Assembly (NCBI RefSeq): GCF_013340935.1
Contig: NZ_WHOS01000029.1
Span: 28,402 to 92,401, forward strand
Reading direction: 5' to 3'
Source of the DNA: Azospirillum melinis
GTDB lineage: Bacteria; Pseudomonadota; Alphaproteobacteria; Azospirillales; Azospirillaceae
Length of the DNA: 64,000 nt
This document shows positions 49,583 through 57,194 of this stretch, one piece after another. Under the pieces are notes generated by a model. That model was not told the DNA's origin and did no database searches. It saw only the letters and a list, made by a program, of their open reading frames with translations. A program made the position numbers and the translations under genes. Every line of letters starts with the position of its first letter. Within the stretch, counting starts at the first letter, position 1.

Positions 49583-50671
49583 TCAGCGCTTCAGGCCGGC
49601 GGTGAAGGCGAAGTTGTCGAAGGAGTTCTCGGCCACCCGGAACCACAGATATTCGTCGTCGCGGAACTTCTTCCACGGCTCGTAGATCTTGGCGAACTTC
49701 GGGTTGGTCTTGGCCGTCTCGTCATACAGCTCGGTGGCGGCCTTGTAGCAGGCTTCCATCACCTCGCGCGGGAAGGGACGCAACTGGGCGCCGCCGGCGA
49801 CCAGACGGCGCAGCGCCGCCGGGTTTTCCGCGTCGTACTTGGCGTTCATGGTCAGGTTGGCCTCGAAGCAGGCAGCCTCGAGAACGGCCTTGTACTGCTT
49901 GGGCAGCTGCTCCCACTGCTGCTTGTTGACCAGCAGCGAGACGTTCAGCCCGCCTTCCCACCAGCCCGGATAATAGTAGTACTTGGCGACTTTGTTGAAG
50001 CCGAGCTTCTCATCGTCATAGGGGCCGATCCACTCGGCGGCGTCGATGGTGCCCTTTTCCAGCGACGGATAGATGTCGCCGCCGGCGATCTGCTGCGGCA
50101 CCGTGCCCAGCTTGGCCAGAACCTGCCCGGCGAAGCCGCCGATGCGGAACTTCAGACCCTTCAGGTCCTCGACGGTCTTGATCTCCTTGCGGAACCAGCC
50201 GCCCATCTGCACGCCGGTGTTGCCGGCCGGGAAGTTCATGACGCCATAGCCGTCGAAGAACTCGCGCAGCAGGGCCATGCCGCCGCCATTGTAGATCCAG
50301 GCATTCTGCTGGCGGGCGTTCAGGCCGAACGGCACCGTCGCGTCGAAGGTGAAGGTCGGATCCTTGCCGACATAGTAATAGCTGGCGGTGTGGCCGCATT
50401 CGACCGTGCCGTTCTGCACTGCGTCCAGCACCTGCAGGCCAGGGACGATCTCACCGGCAGCGAAGGGGCGGATGGTGAACTTGCCGTCGGTGGCGGCGGC
50501 GACGCGGGCGGCAATGGTGTCGGCGGCACCATAGATGGTGTCCAGGCTCTTGGGGAAGCTGGACGCCAGACGCCAATGAATCTCCGGCTGGCTCTGCGCG
50601 ATGGCGGGGGCCGCAAGCGTGCTGGCAGCGACGCCGACACCGGCGGAGGTCAGGAAGGAACGACGCTTCAT
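49583..50671 (-). CDS. TRAP transporter substrate-binding protein, TakP-like (copy 2)
   Basis: The product has 362 residues from ATG 50671. Its signal peptide is nearly identical to that of the copy at 20911-22008 (MKRRSFLTSAGVGVAASTLAAPAIAQS). The same TakP-type blocks follow, with substitutions such as GAADTIAARVAAATDGKF, FPAGNTGVQMGGWFRKEI, PQQIAGGDIYPSLEKGTIDAAEWIGPYDDEKLGF and YYYPGWWEGGLNVSL. By eye roughly two-thirds of residues are shared with copy 1. It is closer than copy 1 to remembered TakP at several positions (AAEW). It is a single-gene unit with a terminator and no DctQM permease nearby. Confidence 0.92.
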   Translation of the reverse strand: MKRRSFLTSAGVGVAASTLAAPAIAQSQPEIHWRLASSFPKSLDTIYGAADTIAARVAAATDGKFTIRPFAAGEIVPGLQVLDAVQNGTVECGHTASYYYVGKDPTFTFDATVPFGLNARQQNAWIYNGGGMALLREFFDGYGVMNFPAGNTGVQMGGWFRKEIKTVEDLKGLKFRIGGFAGQVLAKLGTVPQQIAGGDIYPSLEKGTIDAAEWIGPYDDEKLGFNKVAKYYYYPGWWEGGLNVSLLVNKQQWEQLPKQYKAVLEAACFEANLTMNAKYDAENPAALRRLVAGGAQLRPFPREVMEACYKAATELYDETAKTNPKFAKIYEPWKKFRDDEYLWFRVAENSFDNFAFTAGLKR

Positions 50672-50735
50672 GAACGTTTCCTCATCGTTATGGCCATGGC
50701 GCCGGTTGAGCGGTGACGCCATTTGCCGAACAGAA

Positions 50736-50749
50736 GACACCATGGTGTC
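50736..50749. promoter_or_regulatory. Perfect 14-bp palindrome upstream of second takP-like gene
   Basis: GACACCATGGTGTC reads the same on both strands and lies 65 bases upstream of the start at 50671. It is a plausible operator for a dimeric regulator. No such site was seen upstream of the first takP-like copy. Confidence 0.55.
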
Positions 50750-51397
50750 CGAACAATCCTAGAAATCGCAACGGCTTCCCGACAATTCGTTAAATTGCAT
50801 AGCTTCCATTCCGGTTTTATTTCAGCACGTGAAAAATGCATGACACATGCGTGACTGAAGCGGCGCCAAGAAATGGTCACTCTATCCGGAGTTTTTCAAA
50901 GCAATGCATCGCGGGATTACACAGGATATCTGTATCCGCTCTGGCGAGTATCAATCAGCCGCATCGATCAACCGCAGAACCGTCTTGCCGTCGCCTGAAT
51001 GGTTACATGTACAGATGATATAGGCGACGCGCGGAATGGCACCCACCCCTACTTTCGTTCATGCGCCAGAACCGAGGAGCACAGACACCATTCCATGTGA
51101 TGGGCAAGCGCATCTCACGCGCATAAAAGAGCACCTAAAATTATATACAACTTACGCATTCAAAATGAATGGGATGCTTGGCATGTTTGCGCGGCGGTCG
51201 GGGCGGTGGAACGGCCACCGCCCGCGCCGCACCAACGGAGGGCAAGAGGATGGAGAAAACCCTCACTCTCCTGATCCTGCTGTGCAGGTGGTCAAGCTGG
51301 TGCTTGAGTAGCCGAACCGCTGAACGGGCGGGCGTGCCGGGGATTACGGCCCCGGTAGCCCGCTCCGAAAATAGTGCTTTCCCCCGTCGGCAACGGC
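50750..51397. other. Long intergenic region, AT-richer than neighbours
   Basis: About 650 bases lie between the second takP-like gene and mtnP. The stretch 50760-51170 is clearly AT-richer than the coding DNA around it and has no convincing long frame. At 51250 an ATG preceded by GGAGG at eight bases opens a frame starting MEKTLTLLILLCRWSSWCLSS, which would run on to overlap the end of mtnP. I cannot decide whether it is translated. A stable hairpin follows at 51328-51363. Confidence 0.5.
51328..51363. terminator. Strong hairpin downstream of mtnP
   Basis: GCGGGC-CCGGGG pairs with CCCCGG-GCCCGC around a short loop, 35 bases past the mtnP stop. It lacks a T run on either strand, so its role as a terminator is uncertain. 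Confidence 0.5.
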
Positions 51398-52285
51398 TCA
51401 GCCCAGCGTGCGCTTCACGATCAGCGACAGCTTTTCCAGCATCGCCGGATCCCGGTGGCCGGGCGCCGTCATGATGGCGTTGTCGAGCGCCGTGTGGCAA
51501 CCCTGGGCGCACAGCCCCTCGCGCCGCGCCACCTTCGGCGCCAGTGCCGCCACCAGAGAGCGGGCCTTGCCGGCATTGGCGACCACCACGCGGATCACCG
51601 CATCGACCGAGACATGGTCATGCCCCTCGTGCCAGCAATCGTAATCGGTGACCATGGCGACGGTCGCGTAGCACATCTCCGCCTCACGGGCGAGCTTGGC
51701 CTCCGGCATGTTGGTCATGCCGATGACGTCGCAGCCCCAGCTGCGGTAGAGGTTCGATTCGGCTACGGTGGAGAATTGCGGCCCTTCCATCACCATGTAG
51801 GTGCCACGCCGCTGGTGCGGAATGTCCAGCTCGGCCAGCGACTCCTCGATCAGGTCGCCCAGCCGCCCGCAGACAGGATGCCCCAGCGCCACATGAGCGA
51901 CCAGCCCGCTGCCGAAAAAGGTCTTCTCGCGGGCGAAGGTGCGGTCGATGAACTGGTCGATCACCACGAAGGTGCCGGGTGGCAGATGCTCCTTCAGCGA
52001 ACCGACTGCCGACACCGACAGGATCTCGGTCACGCCCAGCTGTTTCAGCGCATGGATGTTGGCGCGGAAATTCAGCTCCGATGGCGGAATACGGTGGCCG
52101 CGACCGTGGCGCGGCAGGAAGACCAGCTTCTGGCCCGCCAGCTCGCCGGTCAGCAGGTCGTCGGACGGATCGCCGAAGGGCGTCGTCACCTTGATCCAGC
52201 GGGTGTTCTCCAGCCCGTCGATGTCGTACAGGCCGCTGCCGCCGATCACGCCCAGAACTGTCTCGCCACTCTTTCCGTCGCTCAT
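51398..52285 (-). CDS. mtnP: S-methyl-5'-thioadenosine phosphorylase
   Basis: The product has 295 residues. The phosphate site VIGGSGLYDIDGL, the RHGRGHRIPPSELNFRANI loop, SVSAVGSLKEHLPPGTFVVIDQFIDRT, the substrate block MVMEGPQFSTVAESNLYRSWGCDVIGMTNMPEAKLAREAEMCYATVAMVTDYDCW and the C-terminal helix are all present. It splits methylthioadenosine from polyamine or N-acylhomoserine lactone synthesis into adenine and methylthioribose-1-phosphate. It lies 75 bases downstream of the rhomboid gene on the same strand. Confidence 0.95.
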   Translation of the reverse strand: MSDGKSGETVLGVIGGSGLYDIDGLENTRWIKVTTPFGDPSDDLLTGELAGQKLVFLPRHGRGHRIPPSELNFRANIHALKQLGVTEILSVSAVGSLKEHLPPGTFVVIDQFIDRTFAREKTFFGSGLVAHVALGHPVCGRLGDLIEESLAELDIPHQRRGTYMVMEGPQFSTVAESNLYRSWGCDVIGMTNMPEAKLAREAEMCYATVAMVTDYDCWHEGHDHVSVDAVIRVVVANAGKARSLVAALAPKVARREGLCAQGCHTALDNAIMTAPGHRDPAMLEKLSLIVKRTLG

Positions 52286-52360
52286 GAACCGCCGTCTCCC
52301 GCTGAAGATCGCGCGAGTATTTCGGTGACCGGCGTCGAATGCAACCGTTCAAGGCACTTT

Positions 52361-53044
52361 CTAAAGTCCGCCTTTCGCCCGGCTTCGCCCGGGCAGGATC
52401 AGCACTGCGCCCAGCAGCAGCCCGGCGGCCAGTCCGCCGGCATGGGCGCCCCAACCGACCTCGGCCAGCGGGGACTCGGCGTTCAGCGGTACGAGCGTCA
52501 TCGCCGCGTTCAACAGCGCGAAGACCAGGATCGCCCCCTGCACCAACCGCCGTGGCAGGCGCCGCGACAGCAGACCAGCGCGCGGGCGCATCCACAGGAA
52601 GGCCCCCATCAGCGCGCAGATCGCCCCGCTCGCCCCGATCAGCGGCGCCATCCGGTCGGCGGCCAGCAACCCCTCCGTCAGCGCGGCCGCCACCGTTCCG
52701 GCAAGGAACAGCAGCAGATAACGGACATGACCGACCTCCCGCTCCACCACATCGCCCAGCAGCCACAGCACCGCCATGTTGGACAGCAGATGCGTGAGGT
52801 CGCCGTGAACCAGCACATGGCCGAACAGCCCGCGCCACAACGCGCCGGTGGGCAGCGGCCCGGCCAGCTCGACCGTTCCGAAGAAATAGGCGGGGACGAA
52901 GGCGAAGGATTCCGGCGGCAGCCGCAGGACGAAGGCCAGCACGCAGACCAGGATCACGGTGCGGTTGGCATAAGGCGGAACGGCCATGGCGACGACCGGC
53001 CCCCCTCTCCCACCCCGGCCATGCCGGTCCACCGCCAGCGCCAT
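52361..53044 (-). CDS. Rhomboid family intramembrane serine protease
   Basis: About 227 residues from ATG 53044 (GGGGGG six bases upstream); ATG 52987 (MAVPPYANRTV) is an alternative. Six membrane spans are expected. The rhomboid signature is complete: HVLVHGDLTHLLSNMAVLWLLGD, the serine motif LIGASGAICALMGAFL, and the histidine in VGWGAHAGGLAAGLLLG. It cleaves membrane-protein helices; the substrate is unknown. Confidence 0.9.
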   Translation of the reverse strand: MALAVDRHGRGGRGGPVVAMAVPPYANRTVILVCVLAFVLRLPPESFAFVPAYFFGTVELAGPLPTGALWRGLFGHVLVHGDLTHLLSNMAVLWLLGDVVEREVGHVRYLLLFLAGTVAAALTEGLLAADRMAPLIGASGAICALMGAFLWMRPRAGLLSRRLPRRLVQGAILVFALLNAAMTLVPLNAESPLAEVGWGAHAGGLAAGLLLGAVLILPGRSRAKGGL

Positions 53045-53281
53045 GCCCTGCCCCCCGCACAATCAGGTGCCGCAATCCCACGCCGCCACGGCTTTGCGCG
53101 GCGATAGGTCTCACCCCAATGTAGGAAGGGATATTCCGGAAAAACAGCGGTTTCCCGCGGCATCGGAGACGCTCCTATACCGGTCGGACGGATTGGAGCA
53201 TCGCTCCCCGACTGGCACAGTCATTCCACCATCCGGCGAGGATCCGTCTGCCGGACAACGACAACCGGGGAAGAAACGACC

Positions 53282-54079
53282 ATGAACGAACGTCAGGATA
53301 CCGGCAGCATGACGGTTGAGCGCCAGGGCCGCGTCATGGTGCTGACCATGAGCGACGCCGGCACCCGCAACGCGCTTGGTTTGAAGATGATGGCCGACGG
53401 CCGCGATGCGCTGGACGAGGCGACGCACGATCCCGGCATCGGTGCCATTGTGCTGACCGGCGCCGGTGGCGCCTTCAGCTCGGGCGGGCATCTCAACAAC
53501 CTCTATCACCATGGCAGCCGGTCACGGTCGGAGAACCGGGACGGCATCGAGCGCTTTCACGGCTGGGTCCGCGCCATGCGCGAATGCCCCAAACCGATCG
53601 TCGCCGCGGTGGAGGGTCCGGCCGCCGGCGCCGGCTTCTCGCTGGCGCTGGCCTGCGACCTGATCGTCGCGGCGGAGGACGCGCAGTTCCTGACCGCCTA
53701 TGTCAAGGTCGGGCTGACCGCCGACGGCGGCGCCTCCGCCTCCCTCGCCCGCGCGCTGCCGCCGCAGCTCTATGCCGAGCTGATGCTGACCGGCGGCCCG
53801 GTCGATGCCGCGCGTCTGCACGCGGCCGGCGTGGTCAACCGCGTCACCGCCCCCGGACAGGCGCTGGCCGGAGCAATCGCCTGGGCCGGGACCATCGCCG
53901 AAGGGCCGAGCGGTGCCATGGGCCGGGCCAAGAAGCTGATGGAGCTGGCCTATGGCAGCTTCGCCACCCAGCTTGCCCGAGAAAGCGACCTGTTCGTCGA
54001 AGCCCTGCACCATGGCGAAGCGAAGGAAGGCATCACCGCCTTCTTCGAGAAGCGGCCGCCGACGTTCCATAGGCGCTGA
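53282..54079 (+). CDS. Enoyl-CoA hydratase/isomerase family protein
   Basis: The 265-residue crotonase-fold product has the oxyanion-hole segments TGAGGAFSSGGHLNNL and GPAAGAGFSLALACDLIVAAEDAQFLTAYVKVGLTADGG. In the second active-site position it carries Asp (ADGGAS) where hydratases have Glu. This pattern is seen in enoyl-CoA isomerases such as the PaaG type, so isomerase activity is possible. The ATG follows GGGGAAG. It stands alone, convergent with a chemoreceptor gene. Confidence 0.9.
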   Translation: MNERQDTGSMTVERQGRVMVLTMSDAGTRNALGLKMMADGRDALDEATHDPGIGAIVLTGAGGAFSSGGHLNNLYHHGSRSRSENRDGIERFHGWVRAMRECPKPIVAAVEGPAAGAGFSLALACDLIVAAEDAQFLTAYVKVGLTADGGASASLARALPPQLYAELMLTGGPVDAARLHAAGVVNRVTAPGQALAGAIAWAGTIAEGPSGAMGRAKKLMELAYGSFATQLARESDLFVEALHHGEAKEGITAFFEKRPPTFHRR

Positions 54080-54091
54080 CGGACGCGAACA

Positions 54092-54120
54092 GCCGGGCGC
54101 CGTGGGATGCGGCGCCCGGC
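54092..54120. terminator. Shared hairpin between convergent genes
   Basis: GCCGGGCGCC (54092-54101) pairs perfectly with GGCGCCCGGC (54111-54120) between the enoyl-CoA hydratase-like and chemoreceptor genes. There is no T run, so any termination is probably partial or Rho-aided. Confidence 0.6.
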
Positions 54121-54147
54121 CCTCGTATCCGTGGCCGCGCCCGGGCG

Positions 54148-55626
54148 TCACCGCACGAGAACGTGCGCCGCCTCCTTGGTCCGTTCGACCGCACCGGCCA
54201 CCTGGCTGACCGCGCTGGAGATGGCGGCGACGTTGGAGGTCACAGTCTCCACGGCGGCCGACGCGCTCTGCATGTTGGACGACATGTTCTGCGTGACGGC
54301 GCTCTGCTCCTCCACCGCCGACGCCGTGCCGGCCACATGCTCGCGCACCACCGCGACGGCTTCGCGGATGGCGCTCAATGCAGTGGCGACCTCGGCCGAG
54401 GTCGACTGGATGCCTTCGATCTCAGCGGAGATCTGTTCGGTCGCCTTGCCGGCCTGATTGGCGAGGTTCTTCACCTCCGACGCGACGACGGCGAAGCCCT
54501 TCCCCGCCTCCCCGGCGCGCGCCGCTTCGATGGTGGCGTTCAGCGCCAGCAGATTGATCTGGCCGGCGATGCTGTTGATCATCCCGACGATGCCGTTCAT
54601 CGCCTGGGCCGCCGCCGCCAGCCGGTCGGTGCTTTCCGCGACAGCCACCGTGCGGTCGAAGGCACCGTCCGTCGCCGCGCGGGCGCGGGTCATGCTCTGG
54701 GAAATCTCGGCAATGGAGGCGACCAGCTCCTCCGCGCTCGCGGCCACGGCCTGGACGCTGGCGGAGGTCGAACCGGCGGCATGGTTGGCGGAGTCCGCCT
54801 CCCCCATCGACAGGCGGAGCGCCTGGTCGACCTCGCCGAAATTCTTGTCGATCATGATCTTGAGGTTGTTCAGCAACGAGACCTGCGCGGTCACGTCGAC
54901 GGCGAACTTGACCACTTTGACGACCCGCCCCGTCTCGTCGAGGATCGGGTTGTAGGCGCCCTCGATCCACACTGGCTTGCCGGATTTGGCGATCCGCTTG
55001 TACTGCGCCGCCTGGAATTCGCCCCGCCGCAGCGTGTCCCAGAAACGGGCATAGTCCGCACTGTCGCGGTAGGCGGTCTCGACGAACATGCTGTGGTTCT
55101 TGCCGACGACCTCATCCAGGCGATAGCCCATCACCTTCAGGAAATTGTCGTTGGCCTTGGTGATGACGCCCTCGGTGGTGAACTCGATCACCGCCTGCGA
55201 TCGGTTGATCGCCGTCATCTGGGCCGCATAGTCGAGGTTTTGCAGCCGTTCCCTGGCATTGGCCCATTCGACGGCAAAGCCGATGCGCCGCCCGCCCTCG
55301 GTCAGCGGCGTAACCAGCAGATCGAACTGGTGCCCGCCTAGCTCCAGGGTGGTGCCGTGGGGCTTGGTCAGCGATGCCAGCAGCGTGCGGTGCTGGCTCG
55401 GTTCCTTGTGGAACTGGTCGAGGCTGCTGCCGACCAGACGATTGAGATCCAGACGCGGCAGGTCCCGGCGCAGGTCGCTTTCCACCTCGCGCAGCAGCGC
55501 AACCAAGGCGGGATTGACATGAACGATGGTCAGAGCGTCATCGGTCACCATCACCTTTGTCCGCACTGCGTCGAGCGCCGCCATCCTGCGCTCAAACGCC
55601 AGAGTGTGCTTCCTCCGTCCGAACAT
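54148..55626 (-). CDS. Soluble methyl-accepting chemotaxis protein with two PAS domains
   Basis: The product has 492 residues from ATG 55626; a GTG four codons upstream is possible. No membrane span is seen. PAS 1 occupies about residues 15-130 and PAS 2 about 135-265 (IEFTTEGVITKANDNFLKVMGYRLDEVVGKNHSMFVE ... WIEGAYNPILDETGRVVKVVKFAVDVT). The MCP signalling domain follows, with the hairpin tip NLLALNATIEAARAGEAGKGFAVVASEVKNLA. The layout is like BdlA or Aer-type cytosolic receptors. It would pass redox or metabolic signals to CheA. No che genes are in the window. Confidence 0.93.
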   Translation of the reverse strand: MFGRRKHTLAFERRMAALDAVRTKVMVTDDALTIVHVNPALVALLREVESDLRRDLPRLDLNRLVGSSLDQFHKEPSQHRTLLASLTKPHGTTLELGGHQFDLLVTPLTEGGRRIGFAVEWANARERLQNLDYAAQMTAINRSQAVIEFTTEGVITKANDNFLKVMGYRLDEVVGKNHSMFVETAYRDSADYARFWDTLRRGEFQAAQYKRIAKSGKPVWIEGAYNPILDETGRVVKVVKFAVDVTAQVSLLNNLKIMIDKNFGEVDQALRLSMGEADSANHAAGSTSASVQAVAASAEELVASIAEISQSMTRARAATDGAFDRTVAVAESTDRLAAAAQAMNGIVGMINSIAGQINLLALNATIEAARAGEAGKGFAVVASEVKNLANQAGKATEQISAEIEGIQSTSAEVATALSAIREAVAVVREHVAGTASAVEEQSAVTQNMSSNMQSASAAVETVTSNVAAISSAVSQVAGAVERTKEAAHVLVR

Positions 55627-56011
55627 TGGCCACCCCACGTGAGTACTCTACTATGCACGCGAATGATAACGATAATTGCAGAAGTTTCCATAAGGATAAA
55701 TCTGTCATGTTGTGACAATTTCCATGATTCATAAAGCATCCAGATGTCATGGAACGCGAGTAACCATAGAATTTATGTGCAAGTCTTGAAGATGAATTAA
55801 AGCTAATATCTTGACCCCAGCTTAGCAGATGAAATTTCGTTACCGTTATGAAATAATATTGTTTCGCAAACGCATGCCACCAAGCGCGTCTGGTGGCGTT
55901 GCCACAGGTACGCCACCGCCGACCCGTGCAGGAGCGGAAATATCAAATCCAGCGTTAAATAACGCGAATGTATGTTGAACCAGTCGATACCAAGTTGTAA
56001 ATATTTCCGCC
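55627..56011. other. AT-rich intergenic region upstream of dprA and the chemoreceptor
   Basis: These 385 bases are much AT-richer than the surroundings and hold the divergent promoters. I see a hairpin GGTGGCGT/ACGCCACC (55892-55899 with 55910-55917) and a 10-bp inverted repeat GCGGAAATAT/ATATTTCCGC (55934-55943 with 56001-56010) that ends at the dprA start. Short frames on the minus strand do not look coding. Confidence 0.6.
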
Positions 56012-57148
56012 ATGACACAACCGCGCCGCCCTTTGACCGACGCCGAACGGCTCGACTGGATCCGCCTCATCCGGACGGAGAATGTCGGGCCGATCACCTT
56101 TCACCGCCTGCTGGATCAGTATGGCAGCGCCGCCAAGGCGCTCGACATGCTGCCGGATCTGGCGCGGCGTGGCGGACGGGCCAAGCCGTTGCGCATCGCC
56201 TCCAAGGCCGAAGCGGAGCGGGAGATGCAGGCCAACCGCCGTTTCGGCGCCCGTCTGCTCTGCGCCTGCGAGCCGGATTACCCGGAACCGCTGGCCGCGG
56301 TGGACGATGCCCCGCCGGTGATCTCGATCATGGGGCACGCCCATCTGTTGCAACGGCGCGCGGTCGCCATCGTCGGAGCGCGGAACGCCTCGCTGAACGG
56401 CAAGAAATTCGCCGAATCGCTGGCGCGCGACCTCGGGACGGCCGGGCTGCTGGTGGTTTCCGGCCTGGCCCGCGGCATCGACACCGCCGCCCATGCCGGT
56501 TCGCTGGCCAGCGGCACCGCCGCGGTGCTGGCCGGCGGTATCGACGTCGTCTATCCGCCGGAGAATGAGGGGCTGTACCGCGACATCCTGGCGCAGGGCG
56601 TGGTGGTGGCGGAAAGCGCCATCGGCACCCAGCCGCAGGCCCGCCACTTCCCGCGCCGCAACCGCCTGATCTCCGGCCTGTCGCTGGGGGTGCTGGTGGT
56701 GGAGGCGGCCTTGCGCTCCGGTTCGCTGATCACCGCGCGGATGGCGCTGGAGCAGGGGCGCGAGGTGATGGCGGTGCCGGGCTCCCCGCTCGACCCCCGC
56801 TGCCATGGCACCAACAACCTGCTTCGCCAGGGCGCCACGCTGGTGGAGCGCAGCGACGACGTGCTGCGCGCCATCGAAACCCTGCGCCCGCCGACGCTGG
56901 CGGAACGGCAGCCCGACCTGTTCAGCGCACCCGCCCTCACCCCCGGCAGAGCGATGGAACCCGACGAATCCGACCTTGCCAAGGCGCGTGCCGTGGTGCT
57001 GGAAAACCTCGGTCCCTCGCCCGTCACCATTGACGAACTCGTTCGCGGGTGCCAATTGTCCGCTCCGGTGGTGCTGACCGTGGTTCTGGAACTTGAGCTT
57101 GCCGGCCGAGTCCAGCGTCTTCCCGGTCATCAGGTCTCTCTCGCCTGA
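56012..57148 (+). CDS. dprA: DNA-processing protein DprA
   Basis: The product has 378 residues. An N-terminal helical SAM-like part (RLDWIRLIRTENVGPITFHRLLDQYGSAAKALDML) precedes the Rossmann-like DprA core: VAIVGARNASLNGKKFAESLARDLGTAGLLVVSGLARGIDTAAHAG, then VLAGGIDVVYPPENEGLY, PQARHFPRRNRLISGLS and VPGSPLDPRCHGTNNLLRQGA. A C-terminal winged helix (VVLENLGPSPVTIDELV) is present. DprA loads RecA on incoming single-stranded DNA during transformation. Next to topA it shows the common dprA-topA order. Confidence 0.95.
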   Translation: MTQPRRPLTDAERLDWIRLIRTENVGPITFHRLLDQYGSAAKALDMLPDLARRGGRAKPLRIASKAEAEREMQANRRFGARLLCACEPDYPEPLAAVDDAPPVISIMGHAHLLQRRAVAIVGARNASLNGKKFAESLARDLGTAGLLVVSGLARGIDTAAHAGSLASGTAAVLAGGIDVVYPPENEGLYRDILAQGVVVAESAIGTQPQARHFPRRNRLISGLSLGVLVVEAALRSGSLITARMALEQGREVMAVPGSPLDPRCHGTNNLLRQGATLVERSDDVLRAIETLRPPTLAERQPDLFSAPALTPGRAMEPDESDLAKARAVVLENLGPSPVTIDELVRGCQLSAPVVLTVVLELELAGRVQRLPGHQVSLA

Positions 57149-57194
57149 TCGGCGCCGCCTTGGTTTGAGTGGGCATACGCGAAGGGCTGGTTTC

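Noticed and set aside
55803..56097. Minus-strand small frames upstream of dprA
   Set aside because: They cross the dprA start and the inverted repeats and have no protein-like pattern.
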